Shown: positions 46,255 through 56,592, numbered from the stretch's first letter. The stretch: DNA of 64,000 nt from Blautia sp. (GCA_017515325.1 JAFWGA010000013.1:186001-250000); one strand, 5' to 3'. The notes: generated from the sequence alone by a model not told the origin. Numbers and translations: made by a program.

Positions 46255-49200
46255 ATGCCTGTGACATTTATTGTAGGTAGCTCCGGTGCAGGAAAATCCT
46301 TCCATGCTTATCAGACCTTGATACAGGAAGCTGTCAGAATGCCCTCCCGGCAGTTTTATGTTATCGTACCGGAGCAATTCACCATGCAGACCCAGAAGAC
46401 CTTAGTGACCATGCATCCGGGCGGAGGCATTCTGAATATTGATGTATTAAGCTTTAAGCGCCTTGCTTACCGGGTATTTGAGGAGGTGGGGTCAGACACC
46501 GGTCAGGTTCTTGAGGATACGGGAAAAAGCATGCTGATCCGGCGGATTTCTCAGGAAAAGAAAAAGGATCTCCCCTATCTGGGCAGCCAGATGAAAAAGC
46601 CCGGATATATTGACGAGGTAAAGTCGCTGCTGTCAGAATTCATGGAGTACGACATCCGGCCTCAGGAGCTTTCTCATATCATGGAAGCAGCCAGGGAGGA
46701 CTCCCTGCTGGGGTTAAAGCTGAAGGACCTGGGAAAGATTTATGAAGTCTTTACCGATTACTTAAGAGATCACTATATCACAGCCGAGCAGCTCCTTCAG
46801 CAGCTTCCCATGGCCTTGTCCCGTTCCGGCAGGATTGCGGGAAGCATAATGGTATTTGACGGGTTTACCGGCTTTACGCCGGTACAGCTTTCGGTGATTC
46901 GGGAGCTTTTATCGCTATGTGCCCAGGTCAGGATCACCGTTACCATGGATCTGGGAGAAAACTATCTGTCTGCAGGAAAGCTTCATCAACTGTTCTATAT
47001 GAGCCATAGAATGATCAGCGCGGTAAACAGGCTGGGGCGGCAGGAAGCCCAGATTGTCCGGGTCAGTCCCGGAAAGAGCAGCCGTTTCGGCCATGCTCCT
47101 TCCCTTCGTTTCCTGGAAGAAAATCTCTTTCGATACCGGAAAACAGTCTATGGGACTGAACCGCGGGAGATCAGGATGTTTGCAGCCCAGACTACCGTTG
47201 ACGAGCTCTACGAGGTGGCCAGGAGGATCAGCCATCTGGTACGGACGCAAGGCTGCCGCTATGGGGACATCGCCCTGATCACCGGGAATCTGGAGGAATA
47301 TGCCGATCTGGTATCCCAGGTCTTTTCCCAGGCAGATATTCCTTTTTTCCTGGATCAGAAGAGAAGTGCATTGATGAATCCGGCAGTGGAATATCTCAGG
47401 GCTGCGCTGGACATGGTATATCAGAATTTTACCTATGTCAGCGTGATGCGCTTTCTCCGCAGTCAGATGACTGACTTTTCCCTTGAGGACGTGGATCGGC
47501 TGGACAATTATCTCCTTGCCCTAGGAATCAGAGGATGGAAGGCATGGCAAAAGCCTTGGGAGAGAACCTGCCGAGGGTATACGGCAAAAGACCTGAAGGA
47601 ACTGAACAGAATGAGGGAGACCTTTATCGGTATGGTAAAAGGCCTGGTAGAGGGCTTCGCGGGAAAAGCAGGCAGAGTAAAGGAATATGCAGAATGTCTT
47701 TACGATTTTTTATGGAGAAGCAGGCTGCAGCAAAAGCTGAGCGATCTTGAGGTAATGTTCCTGACACAGGGGAGAAAGGATCTGGCCAGGGAGTATGCCC
47801 AGATTTATGGTGCCATCATAGGACTCCTGGACAAGATGGTTGAAATCCTGGGCGAAGAAAGTGTCAGCCTGGAGGAGTTTCGCCAGCTTGCCCAGACTGG
47901 CCTTTCCCAGATCGAAATTGGCCTGATTCCGGCCAGCCAGGATCAGGTGATGGTAGGAGACATGGAGCGCACCAGGCTCAGAGATGTCAAGGTGGTTTTT
48001 TTTACCGGCGTAAATGAAGGGAATATTCCCAAGAGCTCTGACGCGGGAGGCTTTTTGACGCAGACGGATCGGGATTTTTTCCAGAAGGAGGGAGTTGAGC
48101 TGGCACCTGGCCCCAAAGAGCAGGTAAGCATCAGTCGCTTCTACCTTTATCTGAACATGACCAAGCCTTCCCGGCTTCTGTGCCTCTCCTACAGTCTGTC
48201 CAACAGCAAGGGAGAACCCCTCCGCCCGGCTTATCTGGTCGGTATGATATGCCAGATGTTTCCCCTTTTGAAGACGGTGTCTGTCAGTGACGGCCAGGAG
48301 CAGGCAGAAAACAAAAGGGCGGGAGTGCGCTGGCTGTTTTCAAAGATGCCACAGATGCCAGGGAAGTCCCCGAAAGAGCAGGAGGAGTTTGCCGGACTGT
48401 ATCGATGGTATCTGAAAGACTCTTATTATGGTCCCTTGGTCAGGAAACTGGAGGAGGCGGCTTTTGCAGAAAGACCGAAGGACTATCTTGGCCGCGCGGT
48501 GGCAGCAGCCCTTTACGGCGAGATCTCGCCTAACTCTGCTACCCGGCTGGAACAATATAGTGCCTGTGCCTTTGCGCATTTTCTCCAATATGGGCTGCAG
48601 CTGGAGGAAAGGGTGGAATATGAGTTTAAGGCTTTGGATATGGGAAGCGTCATGCACCAGGCATTGGAACGCTTCAGCGAACAGATAAAGGAAAAGGGCT
48701 TATCCTGGGTCGGAATAGAAGACCAAGAGAGAGATACCCTGCTCAGGGACTGTGTAGAGCAGGTATCCGCCGAATACGGAAATACCATTCTCGCCAGCAA
48801 CGAGAGAAACCGCTATATGACGGAACGGATCCAGAGGATCCTTCTGCGCACGGTCAAGATCCTGCAGGCGCAGCTGAAAAACGGTTCTTTTGAGCCGGAA
48901 AGCTTCGAACTGGCCGTTGAAGGCGGTCGGATCGACAGGGTGGATATCGATGAGTCGGACGGCAGGATTTGGATAAAGGTGATTGATTATAAAACCGGAA
49001 GCACCAGCTTTGACCTGGCAAGTGTCTATCATGGCCTGCAGCTTCAGCTGATGATTTACCTTGAGGCGGCCCGAGCCGTGGAGGCAGAGGCGCATCCTGG
49101 CTGTGAGATCCTTCCGGCAGGTGTCTTCTACTATAACATCCGTGATCCCTATGTGGAAGGCAGCCTGGATACGACGCCGGAAGAGGCTCAGGAGGCTATT

Positions 49201-49590
49201 GCGAAGGCCTTGAAAATGAATGGCCTGGTCATGGCGGATGTGGAGATAGCCCGTCGTTTGGATTCTACCTTTCAATCCCTGCCCCTGGGGGTGACGAAGG
49301 ACGGGAGATTTACCAGGTATTCCAGTGTGGCAACAAGAGAGCAGTTTACCCTGCTGGGGGATTATGTAAGGGAAAAGATCCGCCGGTCCATCGAAGAAAT
49401 CCAGGCCGGAAATGCCCTTATCCAGCCTTATGAATGGAGAAACCGGACTGCTTGTGACTGGTGCGCTTATGCTGGGGTATGCGGCTTCGACCAGAAGATT
49501 CCCGGTTTTTCTTATCACACTCTCGCCGATTATCCGGATGAAGAGATATGGGAACTGCTGGTTCAGGCTGATAAAGATAATAAGAGGTAA
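46255..49590 (+). CDS. addB: AddB subunit of the AddAB helicase-nuclease
   Basis: AddB works with AddA to resect double-strand breaks and load RecA. The 1111-residue protein has a Walker A (VGSSGAGKS, residues about 6-14), helicase-like domains, and a C-terminal RecB-type nuclease (RIDRVDI, VIDYKTG). The four Cys that bind an iron-sulfur cluster are present: Cys771 in YSACAFAHF and Cys1067, 1070 and 1076 in CDWCAYAGVC. I use the ATG at 46255 after AAAGGAAAG; the ATG 27 bases upstream has no site. Its partner addA lies about 3 kb downstream, with nadE and an antisense gene between. Confidence 0.95.
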   Translation: MPVTFIVGSSGAGKSFHAYQTLIQEAVRMPSRQFYVIVPEQFTMQTQKTLVTMHPGGGILNIDVLSFKRLAYRVFEEVGSDTGQVLEDTGKSMLIRRISQEKKKDLPYLGSQMKKPGYIDEVKSLLSEFMEYDIRPQELSHIMEAAREDSLLGLKLKDLGKIYEVFTDYLRDHYITAEQLLQQLPMALSRSGRIAGSIMVFDGFTGFTPVQLSVIRELLSLCAQVRITVTMDLGENYLSAGKLHQLFYMSHRMISAVNRLGRQEAQIVRVSPGKSSRFGHAPSLRFLEENLFRYRKTVYGTEPREIRMFAAQTTVDELYEVARRISHLVRTQGCRYGDIALITGNLEEYADLVSQVFSQADIPFFLDQKRSALMNPAVEYLRAALDMVYQNFTYVSVMRFLRSQMTDFSLEDVDRLDNYLLALGIRGWKAWQKPWERTCRGYTAKDLKELNRMRETFIGMVKGLVEGFAGKAGRVKEYAECLYDFLWRSRLQQKLSDLEVMFLTQGRKDLAREYAQIYGAIIGLLDKMVEILGEESVSLEEFRQLAQTGLSQIEIGLIPASQDQVMVGDMERTRLRDVKVVFFTGVNEGNIPKSSDAGGFLTQTDRDFFQKEGVELAPGPKEQVSISRFYLYLNMTKPSRLLCLSYSLSNSKGEPLRPAYLVGMICQMFPLLKTVSVSDGQEQAENKRAGVRWLFSKMPQMPGKSPKEQEEFAGLYRWYLKDSYYGPLVRKLEEAAFAERPKDYLGRAVAAALYGEISPNSATRLEQYSACAFAHFLQYGLQLEERVEYEFKALDMGSVMHQALERFSEQIKEKGLSWVGIEDQERDTLLRDCVEQVSAEYGNTILASNERNRYMTERIQRILLRTVKILQAQLKNGSFEPESFELAVEGGRIDRVDIDESDGRIWIKVIDYKTGSTSFDLASVYHGLQLQLMIYLEAARAVEAEAHPGCEILPAGVFYYNIRDPYVEGSLDTTPEEAQEAIAKALKMNGLVMADVEIARRLDSTFQSLPLGVTKDGRFTRYSSVATREQFTLLGDYVREKIRRSIEEIQAGNALIQPYEWRNRTACDWCAYAGVCGFDQKIPGFSYHTLADYPDEEIWELLVQADKDNKR

Positions 49591-49635
49591 TGGTGAGCAG
49601 ATACGGTTACGATACAGTAAAGGAAAGGAGCAAGA

Positions 49636-51549
49636 ATGAAACATGGATATATCCGGGTGGCCTGTGCAAGCCCAGCTGTGACGGTAGGGGACTGTGCTGC
49701 TAACGAAAGGGCTGTCTTGGCCTGCATCAGACAGATGGAAGCCCTGCATGCCAAGATTATGGTGTTTCCGGAGCTTTGTCTGACAGGGTATACCTGCCAG
49801 GATCTGTTCTGGCAGCGGCAGCTGATTCAGGATGCCCAGAAAGCTCTGATCGAACTGGCCCGCAAAACACAGCGGGTAGACGCCCTGATCTTTGTCGGTC
49901 TGCCCTTGCGTGTTTGCGGGAAACTTTACAATGTGGCGGCGGTTCTTAACTATGGAAACATTCTGGGATTTGTGCCTAAGACTCACCTGCCGAATTACAA
50001 TGAATTCTATGAGCAGCGTTGGTTTGTATCCGGGCAGGATATGGATGAGGTGATTACCATTCAGGAAGAGGATGTGCCGGTATGTCCTGATATGCTCTTC
50101 ACCTGTGATACGATGCCTGAGCTGAAGATCGGTGTAGAGATATGTGAAGATCTTTGGGTTCCTCAGCCGCCCAGCATTGTCCTGGCCCAGTCTGGCGCCA
50201 ATATCATCGTCAATCTGTCCGCCAGCAACGAAGTGATCGGAAAGAAGGCCTATCGTCAGGCTCTGGTGCAAGGACAGTCCGCCCGGCTGGTGTGCGGCTA
50301 TGTGTATGCGGCTGCCGGTGAGGGGGAGTCTACTCAGGATTTGGTCTTCGGCGGACAGAATATGATAGCTGAAAACGGAAGCATGTTGACCCAGGGTCGA
50401 CAGTTCGAGAATCAGACAGTTTATGCGGAGATAGATGTTCACAGACTGAATGATGAGAGACAGCGGCTTTCGACTTTTCCGGGGGGAGGGACAGAATGGC
50501 TTGTGCGAGAGAACTTCTTTGGACTGAAGCTGGAGCCGACGCCTCTGTCCAGGAATTATCCATCCTATCCCTTTGTACCCTCTTCCGAGGAGGAAAAGGA
50601 GGAAAGGTGTGAAGAGATCCTGAATATTCAGACTATGGGACTAAAAAGGCGCCTGGTTCATATCCATGGGACCAAAATGATGGTAGGACTATCCGGCGGC
50701 TTGGATTCTACCTTGGCGCTTTTGGTCATGGCCAGGACGGCAGACCGGATGGGGCTTTCCAGAGATCAGTTGATCTGTGTGACCATGCCCTGCTTTGGCA
50801 CAAGCGGTCGGACCTATGCCAATGCCTGCAGCCTGGCTCGCTGTCTGGGTGCCCAGCTCAGGGAGATTCCGATCCGGGAGTCTGTCCTGATGCATTTTAG
50901 GGATATCGGTCATGACCCGGCAGACATGGATGTGACCTATGAAAATGCCCAGGCCAGAGAAAGAACCCAGGTGCTGATGGATCTTGCCAACCAGGAGAAT
51001 GCCCTGCTGGTAGGCACCGGTGATCTGTCCGAGCTTGCCCTTGGCTGGGCGACCTATAATGGCGATCATATGTCTATGTACGGCGTTAACGCCTCTGTTC
51101 CCAAAACATTGGTACGACATCTGGTTCGCTATGTGGCTGATCGCTGCCAGGAGGAATCTCTGAAGGGGGTTCTGTATGATATTCTGGATACACCGGTAAG
51201 TCCTGAGCTTCTTCCGCCCAAGGACGGCGAGATCTCTCAGAAGACAGAGGATCTTGTCGGCCCCTATGAGCTCCATGACTTTTTCCTCTATTATATGCTG
51301 CGTATGGGCTTTGAGCCGCAGAAGCTCTTTCGGATTGCCTGCCGGACCTTTGCGGGAGTCTTTGAAAGAGAAGAGATCCTGAAATGGCTGAAGGTATTTT
51401 ATCGAAGGTTTTTTACCCAGCAGTTTAAACGCTCCTGCCTGCCGGACGGTCCAAAAGTCGGCTCAGTCGCCCTTTCTCCGAGAGGGGATTTGCGTATGCC
51501 CAGTGATGCCAGCTGTGAGGCCTGGCTTTCACAACTGGAAAAACTGTAA
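49636..51549 (+). CDS. nadE: Glutamine-dependent NAD+ synthetase
   Basis: A 637-residue two-domain enzyme making NAD from deamido-NAD, ATP and glutamine. The N-terminal nitrilase-like glutaminase has Glu in FPELCLTGYTC, Lys in VPKTHLPNYNEF and Cys in GVEICEDLW. The C-terminal synthetase has the PP-loop VGLSGGLDSTLALL (about residues 350-363) and VGTGDLSELALGW. AAAGGAG precedes the ATG. It starts 45 bases after addB and is probably co-transcribed. Confidence 0.95.
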   Translation: MKHGYIRVACASPAVTVGDCAANERAVLACIRQMEALHAKIMVFPELCLTGYTCQDLFWQRQLIQDAQKALIELARKTQRVDALIFVGLPLRVCGKLYNVAAVLNYGNILGFVPKTHLPNYNEFYEQRWFVSGQDMDEVITIQEEDVPVCPDMLFTCDTMPELKIGVEICEDLWVPQPPSIVLAQSGANIIVNLSASNEVIGKKAYRQALVQGQSARLVCGYVYAAAGEGESTQDLVFGGQNMIAENGSMLTQGRQFENQTVYAEIDVHRLNDERQRLSTFPGGGTEWLVRENFFGLKLEPTPLSRNYPSYPFVPSSEEEKEERCEEILNIQTMGLKRRLVHIHGTKMMVGLSGGLDSTLALLVMARTADRMGLSRDQLICVTMPCFGTSGRTYANACSLARCLGAQLREIPIRESVLMHFRDIGHDPADMDVTYENAQARERTQVLMDLANQENALLVGTGDLSELALGWATYNGDHMSMYGVNASVPKTLVRHLVRYVADRCQEESLKGVLYDILDTPVSPELLPPKDGEISQKTEDLVGPYELHDFFLYYMLRMGFEPQKLFRIACRTFAGVFEREEILKWLKVFYRRFFTQQFKRSCLPDGPKVGSVALSPRGDLRMPSDASCEAWLSQLEKL

Positions 51550-51582
51550 TGGGACCTTAGGTGACATCTGTTGTCTTGCCAT

Positions 51583-51616
51583 AAAAAAACAGATACAGGA
51601 TTTCTCCTGTATCTGT
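51583..51616 (-). terminator. Terminator of the minus-strand SGNH hydrolase gene
   Basis: ACAGATACAGGA and TCCTGTATCTGT form a perfect 12-bp stem with a four-base loop. Seven T follow on the minus strand only, so it serves the minus-strand gene. Confidence 0.88.
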
Positions 51617-51621
51617 CAGGT

Positions 51622-52620
51622 TCACTTGATCCCATTGATCAGAAAATTATAGAGACGGGTGCTGGTATTGCGAGAATAATGAATGCCATCCTTTGAGGGA
51701 CAAAAAGCGAATCCACTGGTATACATCTTTTCGTAAAAATTAAGCCATGTGTAATGTCGACTTATGTAAGGATAGAGACGCTCATTAAACGAATAGATAA
51801 TACGGGAAGACATTCTCCCGGAACTCAGCACATCATTGGCAGGAGCTACGGATGCATAATAAAGCTTTACGTTGTAATCCTTTAAGGTATCAGCCAGCTC
51901 ATAAAGAATACGAATCGAGTGATACGCGTTTTTGGAGATATCACTCAGCTGATATTTGTTCAGATCTGTTTCTCCCACACCCAGATTGAGAATGATGGCA
52001 ATCGGTTTGCCGGATGGCTGATTGAGACGCTCGACCAGTTGAAACAGTTCGCCTGATGGTCCGAGGGGATAATACTTGCCGGGCTGATAATCTGAAATAT
52101 TCTCCAGACAATTTATGATCCCGCCTCCCGTCCTTGTGACGAAATACACATTGTTGATCCTTCTTTTTCTCCTTTGCTGATACGTTGCGATTTCAATGTG
52201 CCAAGTACGGGAATCACCTACCATGATTACGCTGCTGAACTGAGATGGCACATGCTGGGGAATGGACACAGTATCATTGGCCAGGGGAAAAGCCACATCA
52301 TAGAGCTTGAGGTTGGATGTAATCTGGTAAGGCTTTCCGGGAATGTAAGAAGGATGATCCTTTTTTCCGCGAACCTTGTCCCATCCGAGAAAATTATACA
52401 TACTGTAATTAAACCTGGATTTTGGGGGAACAGGGATAATAAAACTGCTATCGTAATCAACCGTGCAATAACCGATCTGCTTTCCGGTAATACTGGAATA
52501 CAAAAGGATTTTGCATTTTCTCGTAGCAGCTTCTGCCGAAAAGGAGGAAAGCACATGGCTGCTGACCAATAATATGGCAAGCATAGCGCAAATCAGTTTT
52601 TTTCTGATATGATTCTCCAT
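51622..52620 (-). CDS. Secreted SGNH/GDSL-type hydrolase-like protein
   Basis: A 332-residue exported protein with a signal peptide (about residues 1-32, cleavage near AEAAT). Residues about 35-110 resemble the flg_new/InlB B-repeat class of small beta domains (FLGWDKVRG). The rest is an SGNH-like hydrolase: block I VGDSRTWHI with Ser137, a block III-like NLGVGETDLN in which the usual Asn-Asp is changed, and block V DGIHYS with Asp311 and His314. This group often removes acyl or acetyl groups from polysaccharides; the substrate is unknown. GGAGG lies seven bases before the ATG. It is antisense to the add/nadE genes and sits between nadE and addA. Confidence 0.82.
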   Translation of the reverse strand: MENHIRKKLICAMLAILLVSSHVLSSFSAEAATRKCKILLYSSITGKQIGYCTVDYDSSFIIPVPPKSRFNYSMYNFLGWDKVRGKKDHPSYIPGKPYQITSNLKLYDVAFPLANDTVSIPQHVPSQFSSVIMVGDSRTWHIEIATYQQRRKRRINNVYFVTRTGGGIINCLENISDYQPGKYYPLGPSGELFQLVERLNQPSGKPIAIILNLGVGETDLNKYQLSDISKNAYHSIRILYELADTLKDYNVKLYYASVAPANDVLSSGRMSSRIIYSFNERLYPYISRHYTWLNFYEKMYTSGFAFCPSKDGIHYSRNTSTRLYNFLINGIK

Positions 52621-52665
52621 AAGAAGCCTCCATATAATTTGTTTGGCTTTTTTAACAATATTGTA

Positions 52666-52674
52666 ATTATATCA
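52666..52674 (-). promoter_or_regulatory. Extended -10 promoter of the SGNH gene
   Basis: On the minus strand TGATATAAT gives a consensus -10 with the TGn extension; no good -35 is seen. It lies about 45 bases before the start codon. Confidence 0.45.
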
Positions 52675-52733
52675 TAAAAACAAAGAAAAGAAAATAGTCA
52701 ATTCAGTGGTTTTTGAGGAGCAGAGGATGTAAA

Positions 52734-55700
52734 ATGGCCATATCATGGACAAAGGAACAGGAACAGGTGATCACGCTTCGCAACAGCAGCCTTCTGGTCA
52801 GTGCGGCAGCGGGCTCCGGTAAAACAGCGGTGTTGATCCAGCGCTTGATTGAAAAGATTACTTCGAAGGATTGTCCGCTGGATATGGATCGCCTACTGGT
52901 TATGACTTTTACGCGGGCAGCAGCAGGGGAGATGAAGGAAAGGCTGATGAAAGCACTGGAGGAAGAGATATTCCGTCATCCTGAGGATGAGCATCTGCTG
53001 CGGCAGATGAATCTGGTGCATACGGCACAGATCACAACGATAGACGGTTTTTGCTCTTGGATCCTGGCGAATTATTTCCACCGGATTGGTCTGGATCCCG
53101 GATTTCGGGTTGCAGAAGAAGGAGAACTGCGGCTTTTGAGGGAAGAAGTGGTGAATGAGCTTCTGGAGGAGCTCTTTGCCGAAAAGGATAAGGACTTTCT
53201 CTTTCTGGTTGAATGCCTGGCCCCGGGGAAAAATGAAGATAATATCGGGATACTGGTGCAGAAACTGTATGATACGGCTATGAGCTTTCCTGACCCGGAA
53301 GGCTGGCTCGATTCCTGCCAGGAGGCTTTTGACCTTTCTTCCCGGGAGGAGCTTGAAAAAAGTGCCTGGTATGATCTGATCTGGGAAAAAAGCGTGGCAG
53401 ATCTGGAAGCGGCAGGTTCTGTGACAGCCCATGCATTAAAGCTGTGCCGGGAACAGGGTGGGCCATATCTGTATGAGGAGGCCCTGAAGGAAGACGTCCT
53501 GTTCTGGGAGGATCTTTCGCGGATGATCGGAGAGCGGGACTACGATGGGATATTTCAGAAGGTTGCAGAATGGAAGTTTCCCGCCCTGTCGAGAAAAAAA
53601 ATGACGGATGTCGAGGAGGAAAAGAAAGAAAGGGTTAAAAGCCTGAGGGATGAAGCAAAGAAGCTGTTTAGGGAGTCATTTGAAAAGACCTTCGCCGGCG
53701 GACAGGAAGAGCTTTTGAGGGAGCTGTCGCTGACCGGGGTTTTGGCTCGCCAGCTGGTGAAACTGGTAAAAAGATTCCGTCTGGCCTTTGCCGCAGCCAA
53801 AGAAGAGAAAAACCTGCTTGATTTTTCCGACATGGAGCATTTTGCCCTGAAAATCCTGGTGGATGAGGACGGGAAATATACTCAGGCAGCCAGGGAGCTT
53901 TCGGAAAAATATGATGAAGTACTGATAGACGAGTATCAGGACAGCAATTATGTCCAGGAGCATATTGCCCAGGCTGTAGCCGGGTGGGCCGAAAACCGCA
54001 GCAATCTTTTTATGGTGGGAGATGTAAAGCAGAGCATATACCGCTTCCGCCTTGCCTGCCCTGAACTGTTTATGGAAAAATACAGGTCTTTTGCCGGCAA
54101 TTGGTCTGAGGGAGCCAGGGAGTTCAGAATTGACCTGCACCAGAATTTCCGGAGCCGCAGTCAGATCCTGGAGGCGGTCAATTTCCTTTTTGCCCAGATC
54201 ATGGGCGAGGATCTGGGAGGCATTACCTATGATGAAACCGCCGCCCTCTATCAGGGAGCTTCCTTTCCGCCCCTTGACCTGGCATGGCTCCAACCCCTCA
54301 AGAGGAATGGAGACAATGGGACAGAGAGTGAAACTGATCCGGACGGTTTGGCGCCCGAGATTCTGATTATCGATAAGGACGCTCCGGAATACGAGGAGGA
54401 AGCAGCAGGTAAGAAGCTCCGGGAACTGGAAGCCCTTGCGGTTGCGCAACGAATCAGGGAACTGGAAGGCAGTTTTCCTGTACTGGACAAACAAACGGGC
54501 GGGTATCGTCCGGCAAGGCTGGGAGATATGGCGGTTCTTCTGCGCACCGCTTCCGGTTGGTCCGAGGTTTTCTCCGAGGTTTTTGCTTCCCGTCAGATCG
54601 CCAGCTATACGGCTTCTCGGACCGGCTATTTCTCAACGGTCGAGGTAAAGACAATATTAAATTATCTTCGTATCCTGGATAATCCTCTGCAGGATATTCC
54701 TCTGGCAGGAGTCCTTCGTTCTCCCATGGTAGGATGTACCAGTGAAGAATTGGCCATCCTGCGTGTGAAGAAAAACCGGGGAAAACTCTATGATTGTATC
54801 CGGACCTATCTGCAGGAAAGCATTGCCGAAGAAGGGCAGGCTCCGGAACTCTATCGCAAGCTGGATGACTTTTGCAGTCGGATGGACCGATTTCGTTTCA
54901 GGGCTGTCTACACGAATGTTCACCAGCTGATTCAGGAGATACTGATCGAAACGGGGTATCTGTATTATGTCAGTGCCATGCCGGGAGGCCCCCAGCGCAG
55001 TGCAAACCTTCAGATGCTTTCGGAAAAAGCCAGGGAATTTGAGAGAAGCAGCTACAGTGGCCTCTTTTCCTTTGTCCGTTATATGGAACATCTGGAGAAA
55101 TATGAGGTGGATTTTGGCGAAGCCAGCCTGGCAGCAGAAGCAGAGAATTCAGTCCGGATCATGACGATCCATAAGTCCAAGGGGCTGGAATTTCCTATCG
55201 TATTTGTCTGCGGTCTGGGTAAATCCTTCAATCTTCGCGATCTCAACGAATCGGTTCTGATTGATCCGGATTTGGGTTTGGCCATGGACGTCCTGGATCC
55301 CAGGCTGAGGATCAAAACGCCGGGAATCAGAAAAGGGCTGATCCGGAGAAAACTCCTTTCCCAGACCTTGGGAGAAGAGCTTCGGGTTCTGTATGTTGCT
55401 CTGACCAGGGCAAAAGAGAAGCTGATTATGACAGGAAGCCTGGGGAATCCGGATAAAAAACGTCAGGCTCTGGCTGAGCTGGCGCAGGAGGATAGGGAGC
55501 TTTTACCGCTCAGACTTCGCCTGGGGGCGAGAACCTACTGGGATTTTATTCTGCCTGCCCTGGCAAGACATCCTTGCCTTTCTCCCTGGTTTTTGGCGGA
55601 TGGTATTCTTCCGCCGGCTTATGGCCATAACCTGTACTGTTCCCATGCAAAATTTATCTTCCGGATTCTGAAGCCTAAGGATCTGGTGGCGGAAGAAATC

Positions 55701-56522
55701 CAAGGCCAATCACAGCGGGAGCTTTTCAGACAGCTGCTGGATCAGACGAAGCCGGTTGATGATACCGTCATGGCAAAGATAGAGGAGAGGTTCGCTTATG
55801 TATATCCCTACTCCTATCTGCAGCAGCTTCCTGTCAAGCTGAGTGTTTCTGAATTAAAGAAAAGGAGCTTTCAGGAAGAGGAGGCAGCCCTGGAGCTTTT
55901 TGAGGACAGGCAGGTCATTCCCCTGATCCCGGAATTCATCGAAAGGGAAAGGGAGGGAGGAAAGAAGGAAAGCTTTGCGGAATCCACAGAAGAACTTCTT
56001 ACTGGCCCACAAAGAGGGACTGCCTATCATCGGTTGATGGAATGCCTGGATTATTCCCAACCATTCGTGCCTGTAAAGACCCAGCTTTACCGTCTGGTGG
56101 AGGAAAGGCGGATGACCCCTTCCCAGGCAGCCTGTATCGGCCTGGAAGACATACAGCGTTTTCTGGACAGCCCGATTGCCGAAAGAATGGCAAGAGCGGC
56201 ATCTGGCGGTCTGCTGAGAAGAGAACAGCCTTTCGTTTTTTCTCAGAAAGCCAGAGACCTGAATCCGGAATGGGATACCGAGGAGAGCATCCTGGTCCAG
56301 GGAATTATTGACGCCTATTTTCAGGAGGGAGAGGACCTGGTTCTTGTCGATTATAAAACAGACCGCCTGCGTAAAGGGGAGGAGGCAAGACTGATCGAAC
56401 TGTATCGGATTCAGCTGAAAGACTATGCCGCTGCCCTGGAACGTTTGACAGGAAGGAGGGTCAAGGAAGCCCTTTTGTATTCCTTCTCCCTGGGAAAGGA
56501 GATTCCGGTCTGTCTGTCATAA
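52734..56522 (+). CDS. addA: AddA subunit of the AddAB helicase-nuclease
   Basis: A 1262-residue UvrD-like helicase fused to a RecB-type nuclease. Walker A is SAAAGSGKTAVL (about residues 23-34); other helicase motifs are VMTFTRAAAGEMKERL, LIDEYQDSNYVQE, DVKQSIYRFR and MTIHKSKGLEFPIVFV. The nuclease motif VDYKTDRL lies near residue 1206. The ATG at 52734 has AGAGG eight bases upstream; a TTG 21 bases earlier overlaps that site. It is separated from addB by nadE and a minus-strand gene, so it needs its own promoter, which I could not identify in the A/T-rich gap. Confidence 0.95.
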   Translation: MAISWTKEQEQVITLRNSSLLVSAAAGSGKTAVLIQRLIEKITSKDCPLDMDRLLVMTFTRAAAGEMKERLMKALEEEIFRHPEDEHLLRQMNLVHTAQITTIDGFCSWILANYFHRIGLDPGFRVAEEGELRLLREEVVNELLEELFAEKDKDFLFLVECLAPGKNEDNIGILVQKLYDTAMSFPDPEGWLDSCQEAFDLSSREELEKSAWYDLIWEKSVADLEAAGSVTAHALKLCREQGGPYLYEEALKEDVLFWEDLSRMIGERDYDGIFQKVAEWKFPALSRKKMTDVEEEKKERVKSLRDEAKKLFRESFEKTFAGGQEELLRELSLTGVLARQLVKLVKRFRLAFAAAKEEKNLLDFSDMEHFALKILVDEDGKYTQAARELSEKYDEVLIDEYQDSNYVQEHIAQAVAGWAENRSNLFMVGDVKQSIYRFRLACPELFMEKYRSFAGNWSEGAREFRIDLHQNFRSRSQILEAVNFLFAQIMGEDLGGITYDETAALYQGASFPPLDLAWLQPLKRNGDNGTESETDPDGLAPEILIIDKDAPEYEEEAAGKKLRELEALAVAQRIRELEGSFPVLDKQTGGYRPARLGDMAVLLRTASGWSEVFSEVFASRQIASYTASRTGYFSTVEVKTILNYLRILDNPLQDIPLAGVLRSPMVGCTSEELAILRVKKNRGKLYDCIRTYLQESIAEEGQAPELYRKLDDFCSRMDRFRFRAVYTNVHQLIQEILIETGYLYYVSAMPGGPQRSANLQMLSEKAREFERSSYSGLFSFVRYMEHLEKYEVDFGEASLAAEAENSVRIMTIHKSKGLEFPIVFVCGLGKSFNLRDLNESVLIDPDLGLAMDVLDPRLRIKTPGIRKGLIRRKLLSQTLGEELRVLYVALTRAKEKLIMTGSLGNPDKKRQALAELAQEDRELLPLRLRLGARTYWDFILPALARHPCLSPWFLADGILPPAYGHNLYCSHAKFIFRILKPKDLVAEEIQGQSQRELFRQLLDQTKPVDDTVMAKIEERFAYVYPYSYLQQLPVKLSVSELKKRSFQEEEAALELFEDRQVIPLIPEFIEREREGGKKESFAESTEELLTGPQRGTAYHRLMECLDYSQPFVPVKTQLYRLVEERRMTPSQAACIGLEDIQRFLDSPIAERMARAASGGLLRREQPFVFSQKARDLNPEWDTEESILVQGIIDAYFQEGEDLVLVDYKTDRLRKGEEARLIELYRIQLKDYAAALERLTGRRVKEALLYSFSLGKEIPVCLS

Positions 56523-56544
56523 ACGGGAAAGCAGCAGAATTATT

Positions 56545-56592
56545 TTCGCCGCGAAGGGGGCAATATCCCGCTGCAAATATGTGCGCATCTAT
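56545..56592. repeat. Dispersed intergenic palindromic element, copy G
   Basis: GCAAATATGTGCGCATCT (56573-56590) matches 16 of 18 bases of the reverse complement of copy C. A GC-rich part (CGCCGCGAAGGGGG) precedes it. It lies between addA and rsmF. Confidence 0.5.

Noticed and set aside
48700-50442. 580-codon minus-strand open frame opposite addB and nadE
   Set aside because: It spans two clearly real genes and the gap between them and resembles no protein.
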